Under the pieces are notes generated by a model. That model saw only the letters and a program-made list of their open reading frames with translations. It searched no databases and had not been told where the DNA came from. Made by a program: the position numbers and the translations under genes. Positions 1 to 5,147 of a DNA stretch of 5,147 nt are shown here, one piece after another. The stretch's first letter is position 1. Each line of letters begins with the position of its first letter. Origin of the DNA: DATLGD01 sp035540755 (GTDB lineage: Bacteria > Actinomycetota > Actinomycetes > Mycobacteriales > SCTD01); NCBI GenBank assembly GCA_035540755.1, contig DATLGD010000127.1, positions 1 through 5,147 of the forward strand, in the 5' to 3' direction.

Positions 1-217
1 GCAGCCGCGCGAGCCGGCTCTCCTCGTCCTCGCGGTAGGCGATCGGCCAGGCGACGCCGGTGAGCGGCCCGACGGCGTCGAAGTACGCCCACACCTTGTC
101 CATGACCTGCGTCGGCATGAAGTGCACGTGCACGTCCACCAGCCCGGGCAGGCCCAGCGCCCGCCAGAACCGGGGGACGTCGGCGTCGTCGGCCGGGCCT
201 GCGACCTGCGTGCTCAG
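1..217 (-). CDS. Amidohydrolase-family protein, N-terminal part (runs off the left edge)
   Basis: About 72 N-terminal codons are present. The residues around LGLPGLVDVHVHFMP give the HxH pair (H30 and H32 from the chosen start; codons at 128-130 and 122-124) that opens the metal-dependent amidohydrolase fold (Amidohydro_2 type), where these histidines bind the catalytic metal. Substrate cannot be told from this fragment. No ATG, GTG or TTG lies in frame between the smpB stop and the HxH region except the GTG at V27, which would remove the conserved LGLPGL lead-in. I therefore place the start at the CTG at 217-215, giving an N-terminus LSTQVAGPADDADVPRFW (first residue Met in the protein). This CTG overlaps the smpB stop as CTGA, with a purine-rich AAGGGG some 5 bases upstream, so translation is probably coupled to smpB. 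The family call is fairly sure; the start and the link to its neighbours are inferred. Confidence 0.72.
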   Translation of the reverse strand, partial: MSTQVAGPADDADVPRFWRALGLPGLVDVHVHFMPTQVMDKVWAYFDAVGPLTGVAWPIAYREDEESRLARL

Positions 218-711
218 GAGCGCCCCTTGGCCCGGCGGCCCATGGCGTTGCGGATCTCCTTCTGAGCGTCGCGTTCGGCCAGCACCTGCCGCTTGTCGTG
301 CGCCTTGCGCCCGCGGGCGAGGGCGAGCTCGACCTTGGCACGACCGCCGGAGAAGTAGAGCGACAGCGGCACGAGGGCCAGCCCGCTCTCGCGCGTCTTG
401 CCGATCAGCCGGAGGATCTCGCCCTTGTGCAGCAGCAGCTTGCGCGGGCGGCGGGGCTCGTGGTTGGTCCAGGTGCCCTCGGTGTACTCGGGGATGTGGG
501 CACCGAGCAGCCAGACCTCGCCGTCGCGCACGTCGCCGTAGGCGTCGGTGAGCGACGCGCGGCCCTGCCGCAACGACTTGACCTCGGTGCCGCGCAGCAC
601 CATGCCGCACTCGTAGACGTCCTCGATGGCGTAGTCGTGCCGCGCCTTCTTGTTCTGCGACACGATCTTGCGCTCCGAGGAGCCCTTCGTGCCCGGCTCC
701 GGGCCCTTCAC
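214..711 (-). CDS. smpB: SsrA (tmRNA)-binding protein SmpB
   Basis: SmpB binds the tRNA-like part of tmRNA and delivers it to ribosomes stalled on broken mRNA, where trans-translation tags the nascent chain for proteolysis. The whole family signature is present: SQNKKARHDY near the N-terminus, then GTEVKSLRQGRASL, a YTEGTWTNHEPRRPRKLLLH segment, KVELALARGRKAHDKR, and a basic tail ending GRRAKGRS that in known SmpB inserts into the empty mRNA channel. A GTG at 726 would give 170 residues, but its GGAGG touches the start codon. I prefer the GTG at 711, preceded by GGAG with a 5-base spacer, which gives 165 residues, close to the usual 155-165. A further GTG just before SQNKK is possible. It follows the M23 gene after 82 bases and its TGA overlaps the next gene's start. 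No ssrA gene is visible in the window. Confidence 0.95.
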   Translation of the reverse strand: MKGPEPGTKGSSERKIVSQNKKARHDYAIEDVYECGMVLRGTEVKSLRQGRASLTDAYGDVRDGEVWLLGAHIPEYTEGTWTNHEPRRPRKLLLHKGEILRLIGKTRESGLALVPLSLYFSGGRAKVELALARGRKAHDKRQVLAERDAQKEIRNAMGRRAKGRS

Positions 712-735
712 CGCGACTCCAATCACCCTCCGACG

Positions 736-760
736 GGGCAGCCGTTGCGGCTGGCAGCCC
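736..760 (-). other. Imperfect GC-rich hairpin upstream of smpB
   Basis: In the gap between the M23 gene and smpB, bases 739-744 (CAGCCG) and 748-753 (CGGCTG) are perfect inverted arms around a 3-base loop. Part of this stem can be extended by GGGC/GCCC pairing at 757-760 and 736-739, with a bulge on one side. On the transcribed strand it ends about 15 bases before the GGAG of smpB. There is no U-run after it, so it is not a standard intrinsic terminator. It could be a processing site, a weak pause or chance in GC-rich DNA. Confidence 0.25.
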
Positions 761-793
761 GTCGGCCACCAAGGCTAGGGCAGCGACAGCGGG

Positions 794-2188
794 CTAAGGC
801 GGGCTGACGTACCTCAGCGGGTCGACCGGGTTGCCGTTCACGCGGATCTCGAAGTGCAGGTGCGGTGCGGTGGAGTTGCCCTCGCTGCCGATCCGTCCGA
901 TGGTCGCGCCGCGACCGACCGACTGCCCCTCGCGGACGAGGATCGCGGACATGTGCGCGTAGGCGCTGGAGATCCGGTCACCGTGGCTGATGACGACCAG
1001 CGTCCCGTAGCCGCTGGCCCGCCCGGCGTAGATCACGACGCCGCTCTCGGTGGCGAGGACGGGCGCGCCGTAGCCGCCGCCGAGGTCGATGCCGGCGTGG
1101 AAGCGCCGGTCCCCGAAGATCGGGTGGGTCCGCCAGCCGTAGCGGCTGGTGAGCCGTCCGTTGCCGGGCCAGAGCCACCCGGTCGAGGGGCGGGCGCTGC
1201 GCGGCGGAGCGGGTGCGGGAGCCCCGGCGCGGGCCGCGGCCGCGGCGGCGGCAGCAGCCGACTCGCGGGCCCGGCGCTCCGCGGCGGCGCGCTCGGCGGC
1301 GACGCGGGCAGCGGCCTCCTGCTCGGCGCGGCGGATCCGCTCGGCCAGGGCGCGGCTGTCGGCCTGCGCCTGCTCGTAGGCCCGCCGGTCCTGCTCGCGC
1401 AGCCGCTCGGCGTCGGCGACCGCAGCCTGACGGTCTGCGACGAGAGCGGCGACGCGCTGCACCGCGGCCTCCGCCTCGGCAGCGAGCGCGGCGGCACGGG
1501 CCTCCTGCGCGTCGGCCTCGGCGCGCGCGGCCGCGGCGGCCCGCTCCTCGACGACGAGCTGCGCCCGGGTGGCGGCCAGCTCGAGCCGGGCCGAGGTGAC
1601 GCGGTCGAGGCTCGCGGTGCCCGACTGGAAGATCGAGCGGAGCATCTCGCCGCGCTCGAGCGCGTCCTGCGGCTCGGTGGCCGACATGACGTCGCGGATG
1701 TCGCCGAGGTGCCCGCGCTGGTAGGCCATCCGCGCCAGGGCGCCGACCTCGACCCGGCTGCGCTCGACCTGCGCGTCGGCGGCGTCCACCTCGCGGGCGG
1801 CTGCGGCCCGTGCCGCCTCGGCCCGCTCGGCCGCGGCGCGCGCGGCAGCGGCCTTGGCCTGCGCCCCGGCCAGCTCGCCCCGGGCGACCGACACGGCCCG
1901 CTCGGCGACCGGGAGCTCGGCGGCCACCCTGGCCAGCTCGGCGCCGGCCGCCTGCACGGCCGCGGAGCTGCCTTCGAGGGCCGCGTGCGTCTCGGCCTCC
2001 TTCTTGCGGAGGTCGTCGAGCGACTGCGTCGGGCGACCGGGGGCCGCGGACGAGAACGCCTGGCCGGCCGTGCCGACCAGCAGCGGCAGCACGACGACAG
2101 GGACGGCCAGCAGGCGCCAGCCGAGACGACGGCGCGCCGGGACCGCATTCACAGTGGTCACCACAGCACCATCAGTACCACGGATCAC
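794..2188 (-). CDS. Secreted coiled-coil M23 metallopeptidase, likely FtsEX-controlled peptidoglycan hydrolase
   Basis: Probable peptidoglycan endopeptidase acting outside the membrane. Residues about 19-48 form a signal sequence: a basic RRRLGWR start, a hydrophobic core LLAVPVVVLPLLVG, and an Ala/Ser-rich end. Residues about 53-318 are Ala/Glu/Arg-rich and look like long coiled coils, broken near 150-190 by a segment with MAYQRGHLGDI and ALERGEMLRSIF, similar in style to the mid-coil element of actinobacterial coiled-coil hydrolases. A Pro/Ala linker leads to the M23 (LytM/peptidase) domain at about 338-462. Its zinc site is complete: HAGID (H364, D368) and HLH (H443, H445), with catalytic H412 in YAHMS, so the enzyme should be active, unlike degenerate activators of the EnvC type. 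The gene starts 33 bases after ftsX, the position expected of the FtsEX partner hydrolase. The start is uncertain: GTG at 2188 gives 464 residues, but GTGs at 2164, 2161 and 2152 also precede the signal sequence and none has a clear Shine-Dalgarno. Stop is TAG. Confidence 0.9.
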   Translation of the reverse strand: MIRGTDGAVVTTVNAVPARRRLGWRLLAVPVVVLPLLVGTAGQAFSSAAPGRPTQSLDDLRKKEAETHAALEGSSAAVQAAGAELARVAAELPVAERAVSVARGELAGAQAKAAAARAAAERAEAARAAAAREVDAADAQVERSRVEVGALARMAYQRGHLGDIRDVMSATEPQDALERGEMLRSIFQSGTASLDRVTSARLELAATRAQLVVEERAAAAARAEADAQEARAAALAAEAEAAVQRVAALVADRQAAVADAERLREQDRRAYEQAQADSRALAERIRRAEQEAAARVAAERAAAERRARESAAAAAAAAARAGAPAPAPPRSARPSTGWLWPGNGRLTSRYGWRTHPIFGDRRFHAGIDLGGGYGAPVLATESGVVIYAGRASGYGTLVVISHGDRISSAYAHMSAILVREGQSVGRGATIGRIGSEGNSTAPHLHFEIRVNGNPVDPLRYVSPP

Positions 2189-2223
2189 ACGGCCCGGTCG
2201 ATCAGGCGCGCAACGGCCCGGTC
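2189..2223. repeat. Pair of 11-base direct repeats at the ftsX/M23 junction
   Basis: The sequence ACGGCCCGGTC occurs at 2189-2199 and again at 2213-2223, a 24-base period. One copy covers part of the ftsX stop codon and the other abuts the annotated GTG of the M23 gene, so together they span the whole gap. It may be a short duplication or chance in GC-rich DNA. Confidence 0.4.
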
Positions 2224-3130
2224 AGACGCGCAGGTGCCGGCGGAGCGTGAGGAAGGACGCGAGTCCGGCGAGGACGATGCCGGTGAGGAACAGCCAGGGG
2301 ACGACCCAGAGGACGTCTCCCCAGCCGATGAACGCCGTGAACGGCAGCTCCTCCCGCAGGAAGCGGTCCACCGCGATGGCCTTGACGGCCACCAGGCCGC
2401 CGCTCGCGATCACCGCGCCGACGACCCCGGCCAGCAGTCCCTCGAGGACGAAGGGCAGCTGGATCGTCCAGTTGCTCGCCCCGACGAGGCGCATGATGCC
2501 GACCTCGCGACGTCTGCCGAAGGCCGAGACGCGCACCGTGTTGCTCACGAGCAGCACCGCCGCGAGCAGCGCCGACCCCGCGAGCGCCCACGCCCCGAAC
2601 TGGAAGAGGTTGAGGATCCGGAAGAACGGCTCCAGGAGGGCCTTCTGGTCCTGGACCTGCTCGATGCCGGGGCGGTCGCGGAGGGCGCTCGCGACCACCT
2701 CGAACTGCTCCGGGTCGTGCAGGCTGACCCGGTAGGACTCCGGCAGGGCGTCGGCCGTGACGTTGTCGACGAGGTCGGGCGAGTCGGCGAACTGCTCGCG
2801 GAAGCGGTCGTAGGCGTCCTGCTGGGACTCGTAGAACACCTCGCGCACCTGCGGCATCTGTCGCAGGTCGTCGCCGATCTCCCGGCGCTGCTCGTCGGTC
2901 ACCGGCGTGCCGCCGCACGTCGCCCCGACGCTCGACTCGCCGCACAGGTAGACCGAGATCTCGACGCGGTCGTACCAGAAGTCCTTCATCGCCGAGACCT
3001 GACGCGTCATCCCCAGCCCGAGCGCCTGCAGGAACAGGCTCAGGGCCATCGTGACGATCATGGCGATGGTCATCGTCATGTTGCGGCGGAGACCGATGCC
3101 GATCTCGCTCAGGAAGAAGCTGGCGCGCAC
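2222..3130 (-). CDS. ftsX: Cell division ABC-type membrane protein FtsX
   Basis: Membrane half of the FtsEX complex, which recruits and activates peptidoglycan hydrolases at the division site rather than transporting a solute. The 302 residues show the FtsX layout: a cytoplasmic N-terminus with GLRRNMTMTIAMIVTMALS leading into helix 1 (about 18-40), an extracellular loop of about 135 residues (41-175) rich in acidic residues, helix 2 (about 178-198), helix 3 (about 226-250) and helix 4 (about 272-293), then a basic tail RRHLRV. The FtsX/MacB-type motif RRREVGIMRLVGAS follows helix 2. The large loop, which in homologues binds the hydrolase, carries two cysteines (C63, C72) that could pair. The GTG start at 3130 has GAGGA five bases upstream. 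It lies 26 bases after ftsE, so the two are surely co-transcribed. Confidence 0.96.
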   Translation of the reverse strand: MRASFFLSEIGIGLRRNMTMTIAMIVTMALSLFLQALGLGMTRQVSAMKDFWYDRVEISVYLCGESSVGATCGGTPVTDEQRREIGDDLRQMPQVREVFYESQQDAYDRFREQFADSPDLVDNVTADALPESYRVSLHDPEQFEVVASALRDRPGIEQVQDQKALLEPFFRILNLFQFGAWALAGSALLAAVLLVSNTVRVSAFGRRREVGIMRLVGASNWTIQLPFVLEGLLAGVVGAVIASGGLVAVKAIAVDRFLREELPFTAFIGWGDVLWVVPWLFLTGIVLAGLASFLTLRRHLRV

Positions 3131-3140
3131 GAGGGTCCTC
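3131..3140 (-). promoter_or_regulatory. Ribosome binding site of ftsX
   Basis: On the minus strand GAGGA (3140-3136) is followed by five bases and then the GTG at 3130. This spacing is near ideal and fixes the ftsX start within the 26-base ftsE–ftsX gap. Confidence 0.6.
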
Positions 3141-3156
3141 AGGTCGGAGGTGGGGG

Positions 3157-3846
3157 TCAGGCGCCGTAGCCGTAGACGCCTCTGGTCTGGTCTCGGACGA
3201 CCCGACCCAGCGACAGCTCGACGACGCGCCGACGCATGGAGTCGACGATGGCGGCGTCGTGCGTCGCCATCACCACCGTGGTGCCCGTGCGGTTGATGCG
3301 GTCGAGCAGCTTCATGATGCCGACGGACGTGGACGGGTCGAGGTTCCCGGTCGGCTCGTCGGCCAGCAGGATCATCGGCCGGTTGACGAACGCGCGCGCG
3401 ATCGCCACGCGCTGCTGCTCACCGCCGGACAGCTCGTCCGGCATGCGCTGCACCTTGCCCTCGAGACCGACGAGGTCGAGAACCTCCGGGACCACCTGCG
3501 CGATGGTCTGGCGGGGCTTGCCGATGACCTCGAGGGCGAAGGCGACGTTCTGGAAGACGGTCTTGTTCGGCAGCAGCCGGAAGTCCTGGAAGACCGTGCC
3601 GATCGACCGTCGCAGCGCCGGGACCTTCCACTGCGAGAGGCGGCTGAGGTCCTTGCCGGCGACGTACACCTTGCCGCTCGTCGGCGACTCCTCCTTGAGC
3701 AGGAGGCGGAGGAACGTGGACTTGCCCGAGCCGCTCGAGCCGACCAGGAAGACGAACTCGCCCTTCTCGATCTCGACGTCGACGTCAGCGAGGGCCGGCC
3801 GGGTGCTGGTCGGGTACGACTTGCCGACGTGCTCGAGGCGGATCAC
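3157..3846 (-). CDS. ftsE: Cell division ATP-binding protein FtsE
   Basis: Cytoplasmic ATPase of FtsEX; ATP hydrolysis is passed through FtsX to a wall hydrolase outside. All ABC motifs are intact (numbered from the GTG at 3846): Walker A GSSGSGKST (about 36-44), Q-loop in VFQDFRLLP (Q87), signature LSGGEQQRVAIARA (from 139), Walker B ILLADEP with catalytic glutamate E164, D-loop NLDP, and switch histidine in MATHD (H196). VFQDFRLLPNKTVFQNVAFALEV-type sequence and the C-terminal RDQTRGVYGYGA are typical of actinobacterial FtsE. A TTG at 3852 would give 231 residues. The GTG at 3846 gives 229, the length I recall for the mycobacterial protein, and the family-like N-terminus (Met)-IRLEHVGKSYP. 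Neither start has a good Shine-Dalgarno, and a -10-like box lies just upstream, so a near-leaderless message is possible. Confidence 0.96.
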   Translation of the reverse strand: MIRLEHVGKSYPTSTRPALADVDVEIEKGEFVFLVGSSGSGKSTFLRLLLKEESPTSGKVYVAGKDLSRLSQWKVPALRRSIGTVFQDFRLLPNKTVFQNVAFALEVIGKPRQTIAQVVPEVLDLVGLEGKVQRMPDELSGGEQQRVAIARAFVNRPMILLADEPTGNLDPSTSVGIMKLLDRINRTGTTVVMATHDAAIVDSMRRRVVELSLGRVVRDQTRGVYGYGA

Positions 3847-3854
3847 GAGCAACC

Positions 3855-3860
3855 ACTGTA
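3855..3860 (-). promoter_or_regulatory. Candidate -10 box of an ftsE promoter
   Basis: The minus strand reads TACAGT, fitting the actinobacterial TANNNT -10 consensus, and ends eight bases before the GTG at 3846. Transcription would begin about two bases ahead of the GTG. I find no recognisable TTGACA-like -35 at 16-19 bases further upstream, so this rests on the hexamer and its position only. Confidence 0.35.
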
Positions 3861-3904
3861 GGTGCGGACAGGCCGGGCGCCGGGAGGCCGGACAGGCGCG
3901 TTCC

Positions 3905-3918
3905 GACCGGTTCCGGTC
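3905..3918. repeat. 14-base inverted repeat at the stop of the small membrane protein gene
   Basis: GACCGG and CCGGTC are perfect arms separated by TT; as RNA this could form a five-pair stem with a four-base loop. It overlaps the TGA of the small gene (3917-3919) and lies about 58-70 bases upstream of the ftsE start. No T-run follows on the minus strand, so it is not a classical terminator; a pause site or protein-binding site is possible. Confidence 0.4.
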
Positions 3919-4093
3919 AGCGGCTGGGCGGCGGCGAACCCCCGGTCAGGCTGATGACGAGGCTCACCAGGACCAGGGCGCCGACGACGAGGGCCAGGCC
4001 GACGAGCCAGGTGAAGGCGGGACGCCGGCCTTCGGGGCCGCTGTCCTCGGTACCGGTGCTCGGGTCGCTCGGGTCGCTCGGGTCGACGGTCAC
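3917..4093 (-). CDS. Small single-pass membrane protein of unknown function
   Basis: I do not recognise this 58-residue protein. It has a polar, acidic N-terminal part of about 25 residues with three DPS repeats (residues 4-12) and a short EGRRP basic patch, then one hydrophobic helix (about 26-50, from AFTWLVGLAL to SLVISLT) and a short GGSPPPSR tail. The basic patch before the helix and very short tail leave the topology open. The start is set by the GTG at 4093, preceded by GGAGG with a five-base spacer, the best ribosome site in the window. An in-frame GTG at 4153 overlapping the prfB stop as GTGA would give 78 residues but lacks good spacing. The frame is also open further upstream across prfB, so gene finders may miss or over-extend it. 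It sits between prfB and ftsE on the same strand, so a link to division or simply co-transcription with prfB is possible. Confidence 0.68.
   Translation of the reverse strand: MTVDPSDPSDPSTGTEDSGPEGRRPAFTWLVGLALVVGALVLVSLVISLTGGSPPPSR
4058..4084. repeat. Three tandem copies of a 9-base unit inside the small membrane gene
   Basis: GCTCGGGTC is repeated exactly at 4058-4066, 4067-4075 and 4076-4084. On the coding strand each unit encodes Asp-Pro-Ser, giving three DPS repeats in the polar N-terminal part. Copy number could vary between strains by slippage without breaking the frame. Confidence 0.8.
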
Positions 4094-4103
4094 GCTGTCC
4101 TCC
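4094..4103 (-). promoter_or_regulatory. Ribosome binding site that decides the start of the small membrane gene
   Basis: On the minus strand GGAGG (4103-4099) is followed by five bases and the GTG at 4093. It favours the 58-residue form over the 78-residue form that would begin on the prfB stop. Confidence 0.6.
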
Positions 4104-4149
4104 GGCGGGCGCGGGGCTGTTCCCCTGTCCGTGCCCGCTCGTGGCGGCG

Positions 4150-5147
4150 TCACCCCTGGTCGTCGGCTCCTGCCGTGCGCCGCCAGCGGATGGCCGCCTC
4201 GACGAGCTCGTCGATCTCCCCGTCGAGCACCGGACCGGTGGCGCCGGTCTCGACGCCGGTGCGCAGGTCCTTGACCATCTGGTACGGGTGCAGGACGTAG
4301 TTGCGGATCTGCGAGCCGAAGGCGATCTCGCCCTTGCCGCCGCGGATCGCGTCCATCTCGGCGGCCTCCTGCTCGCGCTGACGCTCGAGGAGCTTGGTCT
4401 GCAGCACCATCATCGCGGCGGCCCGGTTCTGGATCTGCGAGCGCTCGTTCTGGCAGCTCACCACGATGCCGGTCGGCAGGTGCGTGATGCGCACCGCGGA
4501 ATCGGTGGTGTTGACGCCCTGGCCGCCCGGGCCGCTGGAGCGGAAGACGTCGACCCGGATGTCCCTCTCGTCGACCTCGACGGCGTCGGCGGTGTCGACG
4601 ACCGGCGTGACGTCGACCATCGCGAAGGAGGTCTGCCGGCGGGCCTGGTTGTCGAACGGCGAGATGCGCACCAGCCGGTGCACGCCGTGCTCGCCGGCCA
4701 GCGTGCCGTAGGCGTACGGCGTCCTCACCTGGAAGATCACGCTCTTGACGCCGGCCTCCTCGGCCTCCTGCCACTCGTGCACGTCGAGCGGGTAGCCGTG
4801 CCGCTCGGCCCAGCGGTAGTACATCCGCCAGAGCATCAGCGCCCAGTCCTGGCTGTCGACGCCGCCGGCGCCGGGAGTGATCTGGACGAGCGCCTCGCGC
4901 TGGTCGTACTCGCCGGACAGCAGGGTGCGGACCTCGAGGCTGCTGATCTCGCGCTGCAGCTGGTCGACCTCGGCGGACGCCTCCTCGGCGGTCGCCTCGT
5001 CGCCCTCCTCGGCGGCCATCTGGAACAGCACCTGCACGTCGTCGAGCCGGCGGCGCAGCACCTCGACCCACTCGATGTCGTTCTTCACCGTCGACAGGCG
5101 CGTGGTGACCTCCTGCGCCTTGGCGGTGTCGTCCCACAGGCCCGGCT
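4150..5147 (-). CDS. prfB: Peptide chain release factor 2 (RF2), N-terminus beyond the right edge
   Basis: RF2 reads UGA and UAA stop codons in the ribosomal A site and triggers release of the finished peptide. The window holds 331 residues, from PGLWDD to TAGADDQG. The codon-reading tripeptide SPF, which marks RF2 as opposed to the PxT of RF1, is at 4662-4654 in RISPFDNQARRQTSF. The catalytic GGQ is at 4527-4519 in SSGPGGQGVNTTDSAVRI; its glutamine is the usual target of methylation. Before these lie a helical N-terminal domain and the PCRF region (ITPGAGGVDSQDWALMLWRMY). SPF and GGQ are 45 residues apart, as in E. coli RF2 (205-207 and 250-252), which implies about 43 residues missing at the N-terminus. 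The site of the programmed +1 frameshift found in many prfB genes would fall in that missing part, so its presence cannot be judged. The gene ends in TGA, one of RF2's own codons, 56 bases before the small membrane gene's start. Confidence 0.97.
   Translation of the reverse strand, partial: PGLWDDTAKAQEVTTRLSTVKNDIEWVEVLRRRLDDVQVLFQMAAEEGDEATAEEASAEVDQLQREISSLEVRTLLSGEYDQREALVQITPGAGGVDSQDWALMLWRMYYRWAERHGYPLDVHEWQEAEEAGVKSVIFQVRTPYAYGTLAGEHGVHRLVRISPFDNQARRQTSFAMVDVTPVVDTADAVEVDERDIRVDVFRSSGPGGQGVNTTDSAVRITHLPTGIVVSCQNERSQIQNRAAAMMVLQTKLLERQREQEAAEMDAIRGGKGEIAFGSQIRNYVLHPYQMVKDLRTGVETGATGPVLDGEIDELVEAAIRWRRTAGADDQG

Noticed and set aside
772..777. TAGCCT as a possible -10 box for smpB
   Set aside because: It fits TANNNT loosely, but nothing like a -35 lies at the right distance and it is over 50 bases from the start codon.
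854..3169. 771-residue open frame on the plus strand antisense to the M23, ftsX and part of ftsE genes
   Set aside because: It lies opposite genes with intact family motifs, has low-complexity Arg/Gly/Asp-rich composition and no recognisable domain. Long antisense frames are common in GC-rich DNA because stop codons are scarce.
3865..3897. 9-base repeat CGGACAGGC at 3865-3873 and 3889-3897 upstream of ftsE
   Set aside because: Short, GC-rich and without symmetry or a link to the -10 box. Its 24-base period matches the repeat at the ftsX/M23 junction, but I judge this a coincidence.
3236..4300. Plus-strand frame of 354 residues opposite ftsE, the small gene and the end of prfB
   Set aside because: Composition is that of a codon-shadow of ftsE, with no membrane or domain pattern of its own.
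3917..5137. 406-residue minus-strand frame that joins the small membrane protein to a long N-terminal extension
   Set aside because: The extension is the shadow of prfB in another frame (Arg/Pro/Gly-rich, no motifs). Only the final 58 residues have a proper ribosome site and a protein-like pattern.
5100..5147. Programmed +1 frameshift in prfB
   Set aside because: The part of the gene where such a site occurs is outside the window; the visible frame is uninterrupted.
1..5147. tRNA, rRNA, ssrA, CRISPR arrays, insertion sequences or prophage genes
   Set aside because: No cloverleaf-like segment, spaced repeats, transposase motifs or terminal inverted repeats were seen; nearly all bases are accounted for by housekeeping genes.

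Overview
The window is a compact, GC-rich stretch with every credible gene on the minus strand. GTG, TTG and apparently CTG start codons, Ala/Arg-rich proteins, and the order prfB – ftsE – ftsX – coiled-coil hydrolase – smpB point to a high-GC actinobacterium (Actinomycetota). I cannot place it to family from sequence alone.

In the direction of transcription (right to left) the layout is as follows. prfB encodes release factor RF2; about 43 N-terminal codons lie beyond the right edge. Next is a 58-residue single-pass membrane protein that I do not recognise, probably with a GTG start at 4093. A 70-base gap follows, carrying a palindrome at the small gene's stop codon and a TANNNT -10-like box just before ftsE. 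Then come ftsE (ABC ATPase), ftsX (four-helix membrane partner), a secreted coiled-coil M23 peptidase and smpB (tmRNA-binding protein). Last is the N-terminus of an amidohydrolase-family protein, cut by the left edge. No gap between genes exceeds about 80 bases.

Two themes are interleaved. One is cell division and wall remodelling: FtsE and FtsX form a membrane complex that activates a coiled-coil peptidoglycan hydrolase, and the gene directly downstream encodes such a protein with an intact M23 zinc site. By analogy with FtsEX–EnvC, FtsEX–PcsB and FtsEX–RipC it is the likely partner. The other is translation termination and rescue: RF2 on one side, SmpB on the other.

This is a conserved housekeeping neighbourhood and I see no convincing undescribed system. 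The items most worth a second look are the small membrane protein with its DPS repeat, the possible near-leaderless start of ftsE, the apparent CTG start of the amidohydrolase, and the uncertain start of the M23 gene.
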